Origin: Shewanella maritima | GTDB lineage: Bacteria > Pseudomonadota > Gammaproteobacteria > Enterobacterales > Shewanellaceae | Assembly: GCF_004295345.1 (NCBI RefSeq) | Contig: NZ_CP036200.1 | Coordinates: forward strand, 744,001 to 808,000 | DNA: 64,000 bases | Direction of reading: 5' to 3' | In this document: one piece after another, positions 9,454-19,060 of the stretch | Numbering within the stretch: position 1 is the first letter of the stretch | How the letters are laid out: the number at the start of each line of letters is the position of its first letter | Made by a program: the position numbers and the translations under genes | Notes under the pieces: model-generated | What the model saw: the letters and a program-made list of their open reading frames with translations, nothing else | The model's database searches: none | What the model was told of the DNA's origin: nothing

Positions 9454-10074
9454 TTATGCTTGGGTATCTACACTGCCGCCACCTTGTGACACCATTACCA
9501 TTGCTGGGCGCAATAGGCGGTCATTTAGCAGGTAACCTTTTTGCATTACCATCATCACCTTGTTCGCAGGGAACTCAGCACTTGGCTGCATACCGATAGC
9601 CTGGTGATGATCTGGGTTAAAGTCTTCACCTTGTGGGTCAACTTGTTTCACACCAAACTTTTCAACGGTAGTTAAGAAACCTTTCATGGTTAGCTCAACA
9701 CCCTCATGGATAGCTTTGGTTGCTTCATCATCAGCACTGGTGCCTTGAAGCGCGCGCTCCATATTGTCGATAACAGGTAGTAGCTCGTTAGCGAACTTTT
9801 CTAAAGCAAACTTACGTGCTTTTTCAACATCTTGTGCCGCACGAGTACGGATATTTTGTGTTTCCGCCGCTGCACGTAGCTCTACGTCTTTACGCTCAGC
9901 AAGCTGCGCTTGAGTCTCTGCAAGCTGTTGCTCTAACTCTTCGATACGGAAATTAGCTTGAGTTAATTCATCCGTTACGCTCTCGACTGTGGCTTCACCC
10001 GTCTCAACTTCTACTTCAGTTGCTACCACTTCTTCTACTTGCTCCTGAGAGGCAGTGTTTGACTCGTTGCTCAT
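9454..10074 (-). CDS. grpE: Nucleotide exchange factor GrpE for DnaK
   Basis: A 206-residue GrpE. It releases ADP from DnaK and so sets the chaperone cycle. The acidic N-terminus (1-45) and long helix (45-95, heptad-like [18 protein letters not shown]) form the dimer stalk. The beta-wing domain (about 140-200) holds [13 protein letters not shown] and [25 protein letters not shown] two codons upstream is open, but GGAG sits five bases before the ATG at 10074 and would abut the GTG, so the ATG is chosen. A sigma-32 promoter lies about 110 bases upstream and a terminator follows. It is divergent from nadK, as in many gammaproteobacteria. Confidence 0.95.
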   Translation of the reverse strand: MSNESNTASQEQVEEVVATEVEVETGEATVESVTDELTQANFRIEELEQQLAETQAQLAERKDVELRAAAETQNIRTRAAQDVEKARKFALEKFANELLPVIDNMERALQGTSADDEATKAIHEGVELTMKGFLTTVEKFGVKQVDPQGEDFNPDHHQAIGMQPSAEFPANKVMMVMQKGYLLNDRLLRPAMVMVSQGGGSVDTQA

Positions 10075-10178
10075 TTTCACTCCAGCTAAAAATGCTCTTT
10101 TAAAAATTCATTCAATAATACCTGAGATATTCGCCAGACTCTGAGGTCGAACACTCACACATTAGGCTAGTTTGGGTA

Positions 10179-10210
10179 TATTATGGGGATCAATTTTACG
10201 CTTTCAAGGC
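10179..10210 (-). promoter_or_regulatory. Sigma-32 heat-shock promoter for grpE
   Basis: On the minus strand CCTTGAAA and CCCCATAA lie about 13 bases apart, a close match to the heat-shock consensus CTTGAAA / CCCCATnT. It faces grpE. This fits the known RpoH control of grpE. Confidence 0.85.
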
Positions 10211-10232
10211 TTTAGGCCAATCAAATTCATTT

Positions 10233-11111
10233 ATGAGCAAAAAGTTTCAAACCATTGGATTAATAGGTAAGCCTCACCATAAAGGTACCAACCTTACCTT
10301 AAAGCGTCTGCATCACTGGCTTTCTATGCAAGACTATAAGGTCATCGTTGAGCAGAGAGTTGCTATGGAACTTGGTAGCAATGTTGAATCAATGGACTTA
10401 TTGGAGATGGGTAAGCTGTGCGATCTTGCCGTTGTAGTAGGTGGTGACGGCAATATGCTTGGCGCGGCTCGCGTGCTTGCTCGCTTTGATGTTGCGGTAA
10501 TTGGCGTAAACCGCGGTAATCTTGGATTTCTAACCGACCTACCTCCTGATGGCTTTGAAGACACACTCGCAAAAGTACTCGAAGGCGAGTTTGAAACCGA
10601 GCACCGCTTTTTACTTGAAGCTGAGGTGCATCGCCATGGCAAAATTACCTCTAGCAATACTGCTGTTAACGAAGCCGTACTTCACCCTGGCAAAATTGCC
10701 CACATGATCCAATTTGAGGTCTATATCGATGAGCAATTTATGTACAGCCAACGAGCTGATGGCATGATTGTCTCCACCCCAACAGGCTCAACTGCCTACT
10801 CGCTTTCTGCAGGCGGCGCGATATTAACTCCAAATCTGCAAGCGATGATCTTAGTGCCGATGTTCCCACATACGTTATCGTGTCGACCTATCGTGGTTGA
10901 TGCCTGCAGCACGATTAAGCTTGTCGTATCACCAAACAATGGTGAAAACCTTGAGGTCAGCTGTGATGGCCATGTGCACCTCGCGGTCCTGCCGGGCGAT
11001 GAAATCATTATTCGCCGCTCTGAAGAGCGCCTAAGACTCATTCACCCTAAAGGTCATAACTACTTCCATGTATTGCGCAACAAACTTGGCTGGGGTTCTA
11101 AGCTATTTTAA
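10233..11111 (+). CDS. nadK: NAD kinase (ATP-dependent)
   Basis: A 292-residue NAD kinase that phosphorylates NAD+ to NADP+ in the cytosol, the only route to NADP. The diagnostic GGDGN motif lies at residues 70-74 ([14 protein letters not shown]). The conserved [38 protein letters not shown] and CDGH blocks follow in the usual order. The length equals that of the E. coli enzyme. The ATG at 10233 gives the family N-terminus [14 protein letters not shown]. It is divergent from grpE. No terminator is obvious downstream. Confidence 0.96.
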   Translation: MSKKFQTIGLIGKPHHKGTNLTLKRLHHWLSMQDYKVIVEQRVAMELGSNVESMDLLEMGKLCDLAVVVGGDGNMLGAARVLARFDVAVIGVNRGNLGFLTDLPPDGFEDTLAKVLEGEFETEHRFLLEAEVHRHGKITSSNTAVNEAVLHPGKIAHMIQFEVYIDEQFMYSQRADGMIVSTPTGSTAYSLSAGGAILTPNLQAMILVPMFPHTLSCRPIVVDACSTIKLVVSPNNGENLEVSCDGHVHLAVLPGDEIIIRRSEERLRLIHPKGHNYFHVLRNKLGWGSKLF

Positions 11112-11278
11112 GACTATTTTAGGATTTGTTAGCTAGCATCGAATCGCTTCACCCACTTGAGTACCTATAAAGGTATACAAGGTGTTTTACGGCAATATGG
11201 GCCGATAAGCAATAATTCTAACTAAAATCACTTTTATAACTTTTTTACCTAGTTAGCTGATTAAAGCCAGCATAACCA

Positions 11279-11297
11279 GCGTGATCGAGATCACATT
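11279..11297 (+). promoter_or_regulatory. CRP-binding site upstream of lldP
   Basis: GTGATCGAGATCACA matches the CRP core TGTGA-N6-TCACA at nine of ten positions, with the preferred ATCGAGAT-like centre. It is centred about 200 bases before the lldP start. The rest of the 11112-11486 spacer is AT-rich, and I see no gene and no certain -35/-10 pair in it. Confidence 0.7.
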
Positions 11298-11486
11298 GAA
11301 TAAGGAGCAGAATCGAGTTACTTCACACTTTACTAATGTTGCATAGTTGAAACAATTTCGAATGATCTTGATCAATTTATTAATAAGGCAAATGTCGTCT
11401 ATTACATGCACCTTTTGACTCGGTAACCTTTTATTAACCGTCGTCAAAAAACAAATACCCTTAAATGTACTCAAATAGAGGTACGT

Positions 11487-13151
11487 ATGACTACAATACA
11501 ACTTCTAGCAAGCCTAACACCTGTGATCAGTGTACTGGTGTTCTTAGTATTGCTAAAACTTCCTGCTTCAAAGGCTATGCCAATTTCTATGGTGGCAACA
11601 GCACTCGCAGCAGTATTTGTATGGCAGATGGACAGCGGCTTTTTAGCTGCATCTGTCGTTGAAGGTTTACTCTCCGCCCTTACCCCACTAAGCATTATCT
11701 TTGGTGCTGTTTTCTTACTAAATACCCTTAAATACTCAGGCGCCATGGATACTATCCGCGCCGGCTTTACCAATATTAGTAGCGACGCTCGTGTGCAGGT
11801 CATTATTATTTGTTGGCTGTTTGGTTCATTTATTGAAGGCTCTGCTGGTTTTGGTACTCCTGCAGCCATCGGCGCGCCCTTGCTAGTGCTGCTGGGTGTT
11901 CCACCTATTGCAGCAGCAGTTGTGGCATTAATCGCTGACTCTACCTCTGTATCATTCGGCGCAATTGGCTTACCAGTGCTATTTGGTATGGAGCAAGGTC
12001 TAACCGAAGGTGGCGTCAACATGGCCGCGGCGCAAATTGCCGAGCATGGTGGCAGTTTTGCCGACTTTGCCCAATATATTGCAATGCACATGATCACCAT
12101 CGATCTGATCACAGGCTCTTTGCTGCCACTGGTACTAGTGTGTGTGTTAACCGGCTTCTTTGGCAAAAACAAATCCTTTAAAGAAGGCCTTGAAATTTGG
12201 AAGTTTGCCCTATTCTCAGGCTTAGCCTTTACCGTACCAGCTTGGTTAATTAACTATTTCGCCGGCCCTGAATTCCCGTCTGTCATTGGCGCACTGGTTG
12301 GTATGGCAATTGTTATTCCAGTAGCGAAAAAAGGTTACTTATTACCAGAGAAAGCCTGGAACGATTTCGAGAAAACTGCTGAAGATGACAACAGCGACAC
12401 CAAAGCCTTTGCTGGTAATCCTGGAACTGAGGTTAAATTCAGTCAGGTAGCAGCATGGTCTCCATACATCATTATGGCAGCACTGCTAGTGTTATCTCGT
12501 GTAATCGAACCATTTAAAAGCTTCCTAACCAGCTTTAACATCAGCTGGACCAATCTATTAGGCACAGAGCTTAAAGCGGGTTTTGCGACCTTCTACGCGC
12601 CAGGCATTTTCTTCGTGGTGGTATGTTTAGTTGGCTTTGTACTGTTTAAAATGAACAGTAAAAGCATCAAACAGTCGTTCACGACTTCTTGTAGCTCTAT
12701 GTTGCCAACCATTATCTCCCTGGGTGCGTCAGTACCTATGGTGAAAATCTTCCTTAACTCAGGCCAAAATGATGCAGGTCTTGAGTCTATGCCCGTTGCA
12801 CTTGCAGATTTACTCGCTTCATCAATGGGCGCAATTTGGGCGTGGATGGCGCCAGTTGTGGGTATTTTCGGTGCCTTCTTATCTGGCTCTGCCACCTTCT
12901 CAAACATGATGTTCTCAGGCCTTCAGTATTCTGTTGCTGACAATATCGGCATGAACCATGCCCTAGTGCTCGCCCTGCAAGGAATTGGTGCTAATGCTGG
13001 CAACATGATGTGTGTGATGAACGTAGTGGCTGCTGCAACCGTTGTGGGAATGGCCGGCCGCGAATCTGAAATCATCCGTAAAACCATGCCGGTTGCACTT
13101 CTCTATGCATTTACTGCCGGCACAATTGCAATGATTTGGGGTGGTTTCTAA
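11487..13151 (+). CDS. lldP: Lactate permease, LctP/LldP family
   Basis: A 554-residue inner-membrane transporter of the lactate permease family, with about 13 hydrophobic segments. Conserved signatures are [21 protein letters not shown] near residue 112 and [15 protein letters not shown] near residue 470, and the C-terminus matches family length. It takes up lactate, and probably glycolate, with protons; Shewanella species use the homolog next to Dld-II as the main lactate importer. The ATG at 11487 follows AGAGGTA. The dehydrogenase gene starts 123 bases downstream on the same strand, so import and oxidation are likely one transcription unit, probably activated by CRP. Confidence 0.92.
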   Translation: MTTIQLLASLTPVISVLVFLVLLKLPASKAMPISMVATALAAVFVWQMDSGFLAASVVEGLLSALTPLSIIFGAVFLLNTLKYSGAMDTIRAGFTNISSDARVQVIIICWLFGSFIEGSAGFGTPAAIGAPLLVLLGVPPIAAAVVALIADSTSVSFGAIGLPVLFGMEQGLTEGGVNMAAAQIAEHGGSFADFAQYIAMHMITIDLITGSLLPLVLVCVLTGFFGKNKSFKEGLEIWKFALFSGLAFTVPAWLINYFAGPEFPSVIGALVGMAIVIPVAKKGYLLPEKAWNDFEKTAEDDNSDTKAFAGNPGTEVKFSQVAAWSPYIIMAALLVLSRVIEPFKSFLTSFNISWTNLLGTELKAGFATFYAPGIFFVVVCLVGFVLFKMNSKSIKQSFTTSCSSMLPTIISLGASVPMVKIFLNSGQNDAGLESMPVALADLLASSMGAIWAWMAPVVGIFGAFLSGSATFSNMMFSGLQYSVADNIGMNHALVLALQGIGANAGNMMCVMNVVAAATVVGMAGRESEIIRKTMPVALLYAFTAGTIAMIWGGF

Positions 13152-13179
13152 CTAACGCCTACACTTATAGATATGTCGT

Positions 13180-13207
13180 GCAACTAGTCATTGATGAGGC
13201 TAGTTGC
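13180..13207 (+). other. Hairpin between lldP and dld-II
   Basis: GCAACTAG and CTAGTTGC form a perfect eight-pair stem around a 12-base loop. No clean T-run follows, so it is more likely a 3'-end protector or partial attenuator than a terminator. Confidence 0.45.
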
Positions 13208-13274
13208 TAAAACTTTGTTTGAGTCGAATCTAAGTGCCGTTTGACTCAAAATCACACCTGTATTGAGAAAAACT

Positions 13275-16079
13275 ATGTCGATTAATTATCAAACCGTCAT
13301 GGATGAGCTTGTAGTTGTACTTGGTAAGGATGCCGTAAGTAACGATCCAGTGCGCCGTTTCGCCTGGTCTACCGATGCAAGCTATTTTCGAATCGTGCCA
13401 GAAATTGTGGTGCATGCCGATAATGTAGAGCAAGTAAAACAAACACTAACCATTGCCCGTAACCATCAAGCGCCTGTCACTTACCGTGCTGCTGGTACCA
13501 GCCTTTCAGGCCAAGCTATTGGTGAAGGCATCTTGCTAATCTTAGGTCACGATGGCTTTAGAAAAATTGAAATTAGTGATGATGCAAACCTAGTAACACT
13601 TGGTACCGCTGTAATTGGCGCTGATGCCAACGCAGCGCTCAAACCGCTTAACAAAAAAATTGGTCCAGACCCAGCAACTTTATCTGCCTGTAAAATTGGC
13701 GGTATTGTTGCCAACAATGCCTCTGGTATGTGCTGTGGCACCGCGCAAAATTCCTATCAAACCATCAAGTCAGCCAAACTAGTATTTGCTGATGGCACAG
13801 AGTTGGATACAGGCTGTGAGCAATCAAAAGCCGCGTTTGCAGCAAGCAATGGTGACATGCTCAAATCATTGGCTGACCTTGCGCAGATGACGCAAAACAA
13901 TCCGACCTTAGCCGCGCGTATTAACAAGAAGTTCGCTATCAAAAACACCACTGGCTACTCAATCAATGCCTTAGTGGATTACAGCGAACCGTTTGACTTA
14001 ATTAACCACTTAATTGTGGGCTCTGAAGGTACACTCGCCTTTGTTAATGAGGTGACCTACCACACGGTAGAAGAAGCTAAATGCAAGGCATCTGCCCTAG
14101 CGGTATTTTTCAACATGGAAGATGCGGCAAAAGCGGTGCCGCCATTAGACATCCACGAAGTGGCAGCTGTAGAGCTGCTTGACTGGGCATCGATTAAAGC
14201 AGTAACCGGCAAGCCAGGCATGCCTGAGTGGTTATCTGAGCTACCACAAGGCGCAGCAATTTTGCTTATCGAATGCCGCGCTAACGATAGCGAAACCTTG
14301 AATAACTACACTCAAACTGTAGTTGAGAAAATTGCCCACATTCAAACAGAGCGTCCAATTGAATTTAGTGATGACCCTGCGGTATTTGGTGAATACTGGG
14401 CAATGCGCTCAGGGCTATTCCCAATTATTGGTGGCGAGCGTGCAAAAGGCACCTCAGTCATCATTGAAGATGTAGCGTTTGAACTACCGCACCTTGCACA
14501 AGCTGCCGCAGACTTAACCGAACTATTCCACAAACACGGCTACCCAGAAGGCGTGATTTATGGTCACGCTCTAGCAGGTAACTTCCACTTCATCATTACG
14601 CCAACTTTCTCGAGTGAAGCTGACATTCAGCGCTTCCACGACTTTATGCAAGATGTGGCTGAGATGGTAATCAACAAATACGACGGCTCAATGAAAGCCG
14701 AGCATGGTACTGGCCGTGCTGTGGCACCGTTTGTTGAAATGGAATGGGGTGCAGATGCTTACACCTTGATGAAGCAAATCAAGCACATCTTTGACCCAAC
14801 GAACTTACTAAACCCTGGCGTCATTTTAAATGACGATACCGAAATTCACGTTAAAAACATCAAGCCATGCCCAGTGGTTGATGACTATGTTGACCGCTGT
14901 ATTGAGTGTGGTTTCTGTGAAAAGACCTGCCCTACATCGGCGTTAAACTTCTCGCCGCGCCAACGTATTGCGACCCTTCGTGAAATTGAACGTCTAGAGC
15001 AAAGTGGTGATAAGCAAGCCGCGGAGCAAATGCGCGCAGATGCTAAGTATGATGTGATTGATACCTGCGCCGCTTGTCAGCTGTGTACCATTGCCTGCCC
15101 TGTCGATAACTCTATGGGTAATTTAGTACGCAAACTGCGCACGCCATACATCACCACGACAGAGCAAAAGGTATTGGACTTCCAAGCCAAGCACTTTGGC
15201 GCGGTTAATCAGGTGATCAGCACAGGTTTCGATGCGCTCGATATTATCCACAAAGTCACTGGCGATGGCGTCACTAAAGCCATTATGGATGTTGGCCGTA
15301 AGGTATCTAAAGAAGTCCCTTACTGGAACCCTGATTTCCCTAAAGGCGGCAAGCTAGCGAAAACTGCGCCAGTAGACCCAAGCAAACCAAGCGTGGTTTA
15401 CTTCCCAGCTTGTGGCGGTCGTACATTTGGTCCAACGCCAAAAGATCCGGATAATCGAACGCTACCAGAAGTGGTAGTGACCTTACTTGAACGTAGCGGC
15501 TACAACGTCATCACCCCAGATAACACGCGCAGCCTGTGTTGCGGTCAAATGTGGGAGTCAAAGGGCGACTTTAAAAACGCCGATGCTAAACGCGATGAGT
15601 TGATTGATGCGCTAGCTGAGCTATCTGACAACGGCAAAGTGCCTGTAGTTGTCGATGCACTATCTTGTACCTACCGCGCCCTAACAGGCAACCCTAAGGT
15701 CGAGCTGCTGGACTTGGTTGAGTTTATGCATGATGAGTTGCTGCCAAAAATGCAAATCACTAAGAAGTCGAGCATTACTCTGCATCAAGGCTGTAGTGCC
15801 CGTAAGATGAAGCTTGAGCCGAAACTGCAAGGTATTGCAGAGGCTTGCGCTGAGCAAATCGTTGAGCCAGAAGGCGTTTATTGTTGTGGTTACGCCGGTG
15901 AGAAAGGTTTGTATAAGCCTGAAATTAACGCCAGCGCCCTGCGAAATATTAAAAAGCTAATCCCTACTGAAACGAAAGAAGGTTATTACGCTAACCGTAT
16001 GTGTGAAGTGGGTTTAACTCAGCACAGCGGCATTCCATATCGCCACCTGGTGTATCTACTGGAAGAGTGTACGCGTTAA
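13275..16079 (+). CDS. dld: FAD/Fe-S D-lactate dehydrogenase, Dld-II type
   Basis: A 934-residue respiratory flavoenzyme resembling S. oneidensis Dld-II. Order of parts: FAD-binding PCMH domain (about 40-270, with YRAAGTSLSGQA), FAD-oxidase C-terminal cap (about 290-530, with HGTGRAVAPF), two 4Fe-4S cysteine clusters beginning at residue 542 (CIECGFCEKTCP, then CAACQLCTIACP), and two CCG-type domains with CCGQMWESKG near 755 and CCGYAGEKG near 870. It oxidises D-lactate to pyruvate and feeds electrons to quinone at the inner membrane. A TTG four codons upstream is open, but the ATG at 13275 follows GAGA and matches relatives. The lldEFG genes usual downstream in Shewanella are missing; a terminator follows instead. 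Confidence 0.93.
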   Translation: MSINYQTVMDELVVVLGKDAVSNDPVRRFAWSTDASYFRIVPEIVVHADNVEQVKQTLTIARNHQAPVTYRAAGTSLSGQAIGEGILLILGHDGFRKIEISDDANLVTLGTAVIGADANAALKPLNKKIGPDPATLSACKIGGIVANNASGMCCGTAQNSYQTIKSAKLVFADGTELDTGCEQSKAAFAASNGDMLKSLADLAQMTQNNPTLAARINKKFAIKNTTGYSINALVDYSEPFDLINHLIVGSEGTLAFVNEVTYHTVEEAKCKASALAVFFNMEDAAKAVPPLDIHEVAAVELLDWASIKAVTGKPGMPEWLSELPQGAAILLIECRANDSETLNNYTQTVVEKIAHIQTERPIEFSDDPAVFGEYWAMRSGLFPIIGGERAKGTSVIIEDVAFELPHLAQAAADLTELFHKHGYPEGVIYGHALAGNFHFIITPTFSSEADIQRFHDFMQDVAEMVINKYDGSMKAEHGTGRAVAPFVEMEWGADAYTLMKQIKHIFDPTNLLNPGVILNDDTEIHVKNIKPCPVVDDYVDRCIECGFCEKTCPTSALNFSPRQRIATLREIERLEQSGDKQAAEQMRADAKYDVIDTCAACQLCTIACPVDNSMGNLVRKLRTPYITTTEQKVLDFQAKHFGAVNQVISTGFDALDIIHKVTGDGVTKAIMDVGRKVSKEVPYWNPDFPKGGKLAKTAPVDPSKPSVVYFPACGGRTFGPTPKDPDNRTLPEVVVTLLERSGYNVITPDNTRSLCCGQMWESKGDFKNADAKRDELIDALAELSDNGKVPVVVDALSCTYRALTGNPKVELLDLVEFMHDELLPKMQITKKSSITLHQGCSARKMKLEPKLQGIAEACAEQIVEPEGVYCCGYAGEKGLYKPEINASALRNIKKLIPTETKEGYYANRMCEVGLTQHSGIPYRHLVYLLEECTR

Positions 16080-16109
16080 CTAAGCCTAGTCTTGCTTTAA
16101 CTCAATAAC

Positions 16110-16145
16110 AAAACAGCCGCTTGAGCAATCAAGCGGCTGTTTTAT
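16110..16145 (+). terminator. Rho-independent terminator after dld-II
   Basis: ACAGCCGCTTGA and TCAAGCGGCTGT form a perfect 12-pair stem with a GCAA tetraloop, followed by TTTTATT. Confidence 0.9.
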
Positions 16146-16261
16146 TCTTAGGTTAATTTAGGCTGGTATACTTTGCGGCTCTATTAGTAACCAAAAAACT
16201 GAATGCAACTAAAACGCAGCATTGTTTAGCCAAATATAAGGCACTAAGCAAGCCGCGCTAC

Positions 16262-17281
16262 TCACAAGGATTGTTGCTGTAAAAACTTCCACTGCCGAGT
16301 TTCTAGAAAGTAGGCGGTAGCGATCATATAAACACTGGTTAAGACCAACTGTACAATTCTAACCCACATGTTATTGCCTATATCGCCACTACTCATGAGT
16401 GTGTTACCGAGTAAAACTAATACCGTCGAAAACGCTGTGGCATAAACAGCGCCTTTACTTGGTTCAGTATAGATTTTTGTTGAAATAATCAGCGCCAAAA
16501 ATGTAATGAAAATCACGTAGAAACCAAGAGTCGCATTAAGACCTAAGATAACAAAAGCCACAACGGCGATCGCACCACCTATAGCGTTGCTTAAAACTAA
16601 AAAAGAACTCAATTTGACGGAATTTTCTTTGGTTATCATAAGCGAGAACACAGCGATAAACATCATAGTAAGTAGTGCTTGAGAGATTTGAAAAACGAAA
16701 AAGAAACAAACAACAGGAAATGAAATCAGCATTGCTCTAACTGTGGTATACCACCTCTGGTTAGTGGTTAGCATAGGAGCTGGTTCAGCCGTTCGTTCAC
16801 TAACATCAGGCATCAATATATGCATCAATGCGAATATTGCTACCGCAACAACTCCAGACACAGCTAGACCAAACGCCAGGAACAATGATGCTGATGGACT
16901 CGACATTGCGACAAAAGGTAGCATCAAAACGGCAATAATAAGCATGGTCGCAAACAAATTCCATTTAGGGTTAGTAAATAAGAAATACCCCCAAAGCATC
17001 ATCAAACCAACAAGGCACATTAAAGCTACGGGATACTCCGTAATCCCCCCAGATAAAACAAGACCTAAAGCCATGGTCACAATCATGGCTATCAATAACT
17101 CATAAACGGTTGCCCAGTTATATGTTGGCTTATCTAACAAGAACTTTGCTGTAAATACTGGAGCGACGAATGCCAACGGCCAGTCGATCCATGCAGCTAG
17201 AAATACCGCAAGCCCAACTCCAAAGGCATAGCGAAAAATGCTAAGTTCGAGTTGTCTTTGTGTTTGAGCGTTATCTTGCAT
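16262..17281 (-). CDS. DUF2955 membrane protein, FUSC-like efflux partner
   Basis: A 339-residue polytopic membrane protein with about ten hydrophobic helices in two five-helix halves (about 15-155 and 185-330), separated by a short hydrophilic loop near 160-180. The pattern matches DUF2955, a relative of the FUSC/AaeB group of aromatic-acid efflux proteins. Its ATG overlaps the end of the upstream HlyD-family gene by 11 bases, so the two are translationally coupled. Together they should form an inner-membrane pump plus periplasmic adaptor. No outer-membrane channel gene is present. The substrate is unknown. Confidence 0.8.
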   Translation of the reverse strand: MQDNAQTQRQLELSIFRYAFGVGLAVFLAAWIDWPLAFVAPVFTAKFLLDKPTYNWATVYELLIAMIVTMALGLVLSGGITEYPVALMCLVGLMMLWGYFLFTNPKWNLFATMLIIAVLMLPFVAMSSPSASLFLAFGLAVSGVVAVAIFALMHILMPDVSERTAEPAPMLTTNQRWYTTVRAMLISFPVVCFFFVFQISQALLTMMFIAVFSLMITKENSVKLSSFLVLSNAIGGAIAVVAFVILGLNATLGFYVIFITFLALIISTKIYTEPSKGAVYATAFSTVLVLLGNTLMSSGDIGNNMWVRIVQLVLTSVYMIATAYFLETRQWKFLQQQSL

Positions 17282-18428
17282 ACGACAAATAACTCACAAC
17301 GCGGATCCAAAACTTACCCAATGTGTTGAAGAACCAATTATCGTCGGTATAAACGATGACATCTGCTTGACCGCCTATTCTCAGCACACCTTTAGCTTCG
17401 TTACGCTCAAACTCTATAGTGATTGGTAACATTTGCGTTTGCCTTAACCAACCGGTTTGGGTAGAGGCTTCAGCAAGTTTTCCTGCCTGATTGCTTTGAC
17501 CCCAATCTATTCCCCAGTCGACACTCGACACCTTGCCTTTAATTATTTTTCCAGGCGCAAAGTCTAATGCTATTTCAACAGGATCGCCGACTTTTACATT
17601 TCCAAGGCTATTTTCCCTAAAATAAGCTTCCACCCACAGGCTTTCAGTTGACACAAAAGTCATTAAAGGCTGCCCCACCGAGGCATAAAACCCTTCAGAC
17701 AAACTAAAGTTAGAAACACCACCGTCTGTTGGCGCCTTTATCACACATCGTTCTAAATTAAGGTGTGCTTGTTCTAATGCTAACAGTGCAGACTTAACCT
17801 GAGTGTTTTCCTCACCATCACTGCCTAGTTGCTGCTTAGCTCTCTCTAAATCAGCCTCGGCGTTTAGTACATTCGCCCTTGCCGCAGCCAACTTTGCTCT
17901 TGCATCGTCCGCCTCAGCATTTGAAATAACGCCTCTTTCTGACATCGCGAGCAAACGCTTAGTTTGTAGCTCTATCGCTTCTTTTTCTACGTTTGCACTA
18001 GTCAATCGAGCTTGAGCAGACGCAATACTCGCAGTCTGTGCTCCAACTTGTTGCCCGGCAAGCTCAAGGCTCTGCTTTGCTTGAGCAACAGCAATTTCAT
18101 AATCTGCGGGGTTTAGCTTAACTAATACGTCACCACGATTAATAAGCTGGTTAGGCTGAACAAGAATGTCCATCACTTGTCCCGATACCTGTGGCTTAAT
18201 CGGCACAACGTAACCCTTGATACGAGCATTGTCAGTGATAGGAATTATGCGATCAGCGATCATACTAAACACAATCATCACGCCAATCAGCAAGAGTAAA
18301 TAGTTCGTGAGCTTACGAACTTTTTCTGGCTTCTGTGCAATAGCTTCAGCGTCTTTACCTTGCTCTATAACATCTGATCCAGATTCTGCTTCTGAGAGGT
18401 TAGCTAATTCGCTACTTTTTTCTTTCAT
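17271..18428 (-). CDS. HlyD/EmrA-family periplasmic adaptor (membrane fusion protein)
   Basis: A 385-residue membrane fusion protein. It has a cytoplasmic N-tail, one membrane helix at about 41-58, a barrel-sandwich/lipoyl segment (KPQVSGQVMDILVQPNQLI near 83), a long alpha-hairpin rich in Ala and Gln (about 115-220), and a second lipoyl half plus beta-barrel (IKAPTDGGVSNFSLSEGF onward). The relatives are EmrA, AaeA and YibH. It carries substrate from the paired DUF2955 pump across the periplasm. A palindromic operator-like site lies 19 bases before its ATG, suggesting control by a local repressor, but no intact regulator gene is adjacent. Confidence 0.88.
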   Translation of the reverse strand: MKEKSSELANLSEAESGSDVIEQGKDAEAIAQKPEKVRKLTNYLLLLIGVMIVFSMIADRIIPITDNARIKGYVVPIKPQVSGQVMDILVQPNQLINRGDVLVKLNPADYEIAVAQAKQSLELAGQQVGAQTASIASAQARLTSANVEKEAIELQTKRLLAMSERGVISNAEADDARAKLAAARANVLNAEADLERAKQQLGSDGEENTQVKSALLALEQAHLNLERCVIKAPTDGGVSNFSLSEGFYASVGQPLMTFVSTESLWVEAYFRENSLGNVKVGDPVEIALDFAPGKIIKGKVSSVDWGIDWGQSNQAGKLAEASTQTGWLRQTQMLPITIEFERNEAKGVLRIGGQADVIVYTDDNWFFNTLGKFWIRVVSYLSYAR

Positions 18429-18446
18429 AAAATCAGCCTAAAAAAA

Positions 18447-18465
18447 TTGATTTATCATTAATCAA
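18447..18465. promoter_or_regulatory. Operator-like palindrome before the efflux pair
   Basis: TTGATTTATCATTAATCAA is a 19-base imperfect palindrome with TTGATT/AATCAA arms. It is placed just upstream of the HlyD-family start. Arm spacing is wrong for FNR, so a MarR-, TetR- or LysR-type site is likelier. Confidence 0.5.
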
Positions 18466-18575
18466 TAGATGAACTTGCACGAAATAACAATCTTGATAGT
18501 AACTAGCCAATATGAAACTAGGGGCTACAATAAAATTCGTGTTATCAAAGCATTAGTTCCAAAGGAAAGTATATC

Positions 18576-18647
18576 GTGAACCTACGGGATATGAGTAATA
18601 GGCAGCGAAGGATTCTTGATTTCCTAAATAAGAACAACACTCAATAA
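18576..18647 (+). pseudogene. 23-codon stub, perhaps the start of a lost regulator
   Basis: A GTG at 18576 has AAGGAAAG seven bases upstream and opens a 23-residue peptide containing MSNRQRRILDFLNKNN. That resembles the first helix of winged-helix regulators. The frame then stops and no continuation in other frames was recognised. It is divergent from the HlyD/DUF2955 pair, where a regulator would be expected. It could equally be a chance ORF or a leader peptide. Confidence 0.3.
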
Positions 18648-18821
18648 CATAAGCAAACAGTATAGCTGACAGGCAAGATTTTATTTAAACACACAATAAA
18701 ACTATGCCTTAGTTGTAATTTTGAAATCTAACTATTGCCTTAGGACTGCGTAATTCCAAAGGAGCTGGCTATGCAAGATGAGTCTATGCTGCCGCAAAAC
18801 AACCTATCGTGGTGACAATAT

Positions 18822-19025
18822 TTACCTGAACTGATAACTGTTTTTTACCATTGAGGTAGAACCTATTTCATTCACCATCTGCGGCCAATATTCAGGCAAT
18901 ACATGTGCGTTTCTATTAGTGTAGTGATTAGTGGCAGTTAACTGCATTGAACCATCCAATGCAGTAGATGGTTCAAAATTGAAAGGAAAAGTACCAAAAG
19001 CTAGAAGTACGCAACAAACTGAAAC
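18822..19025 (-). pseudogene. Open fragment without a credible start, probably decayed
   Basis: The minus strand is open for 67 codons ending at a TAA at 18822. The first part looks like a hydrophobic export signal (CCVLLAFGTFPFNFEPSTA) and the rest reads like ordinary protein (HVLPEYWPQMVNEIGS). No ATG or GTG precedes the hydrophobic part, and the internal ATG at 18947 lacks a ribosome site. I do not recognise the parent family. Confidence 0.3.
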
Positions 19026-19060
19026 TTAACTTTAAGCCAGCTGGTGACACAGTGTTATGA

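Larger units (their letters stand above)
18429..19060. other. Spacer with stubs of coding sequence
   Basis: No complete gene is seen in 632 bases. Besides the palindrome at 18447 and the two stubs listed separately, an ATG at 18771 preceded by a strong AAAGGAGC opens only 14 codons (stop at 18813). The pattern looks like decay of one or more former genes between the efflux pair and the CobW gene. Confidence 0.4.

Noticed and set aside
18447..18465. FNR box before the efflux pair
   Set aside because: The TTGAT and ATCAA halves are nine bases apart instead of four.
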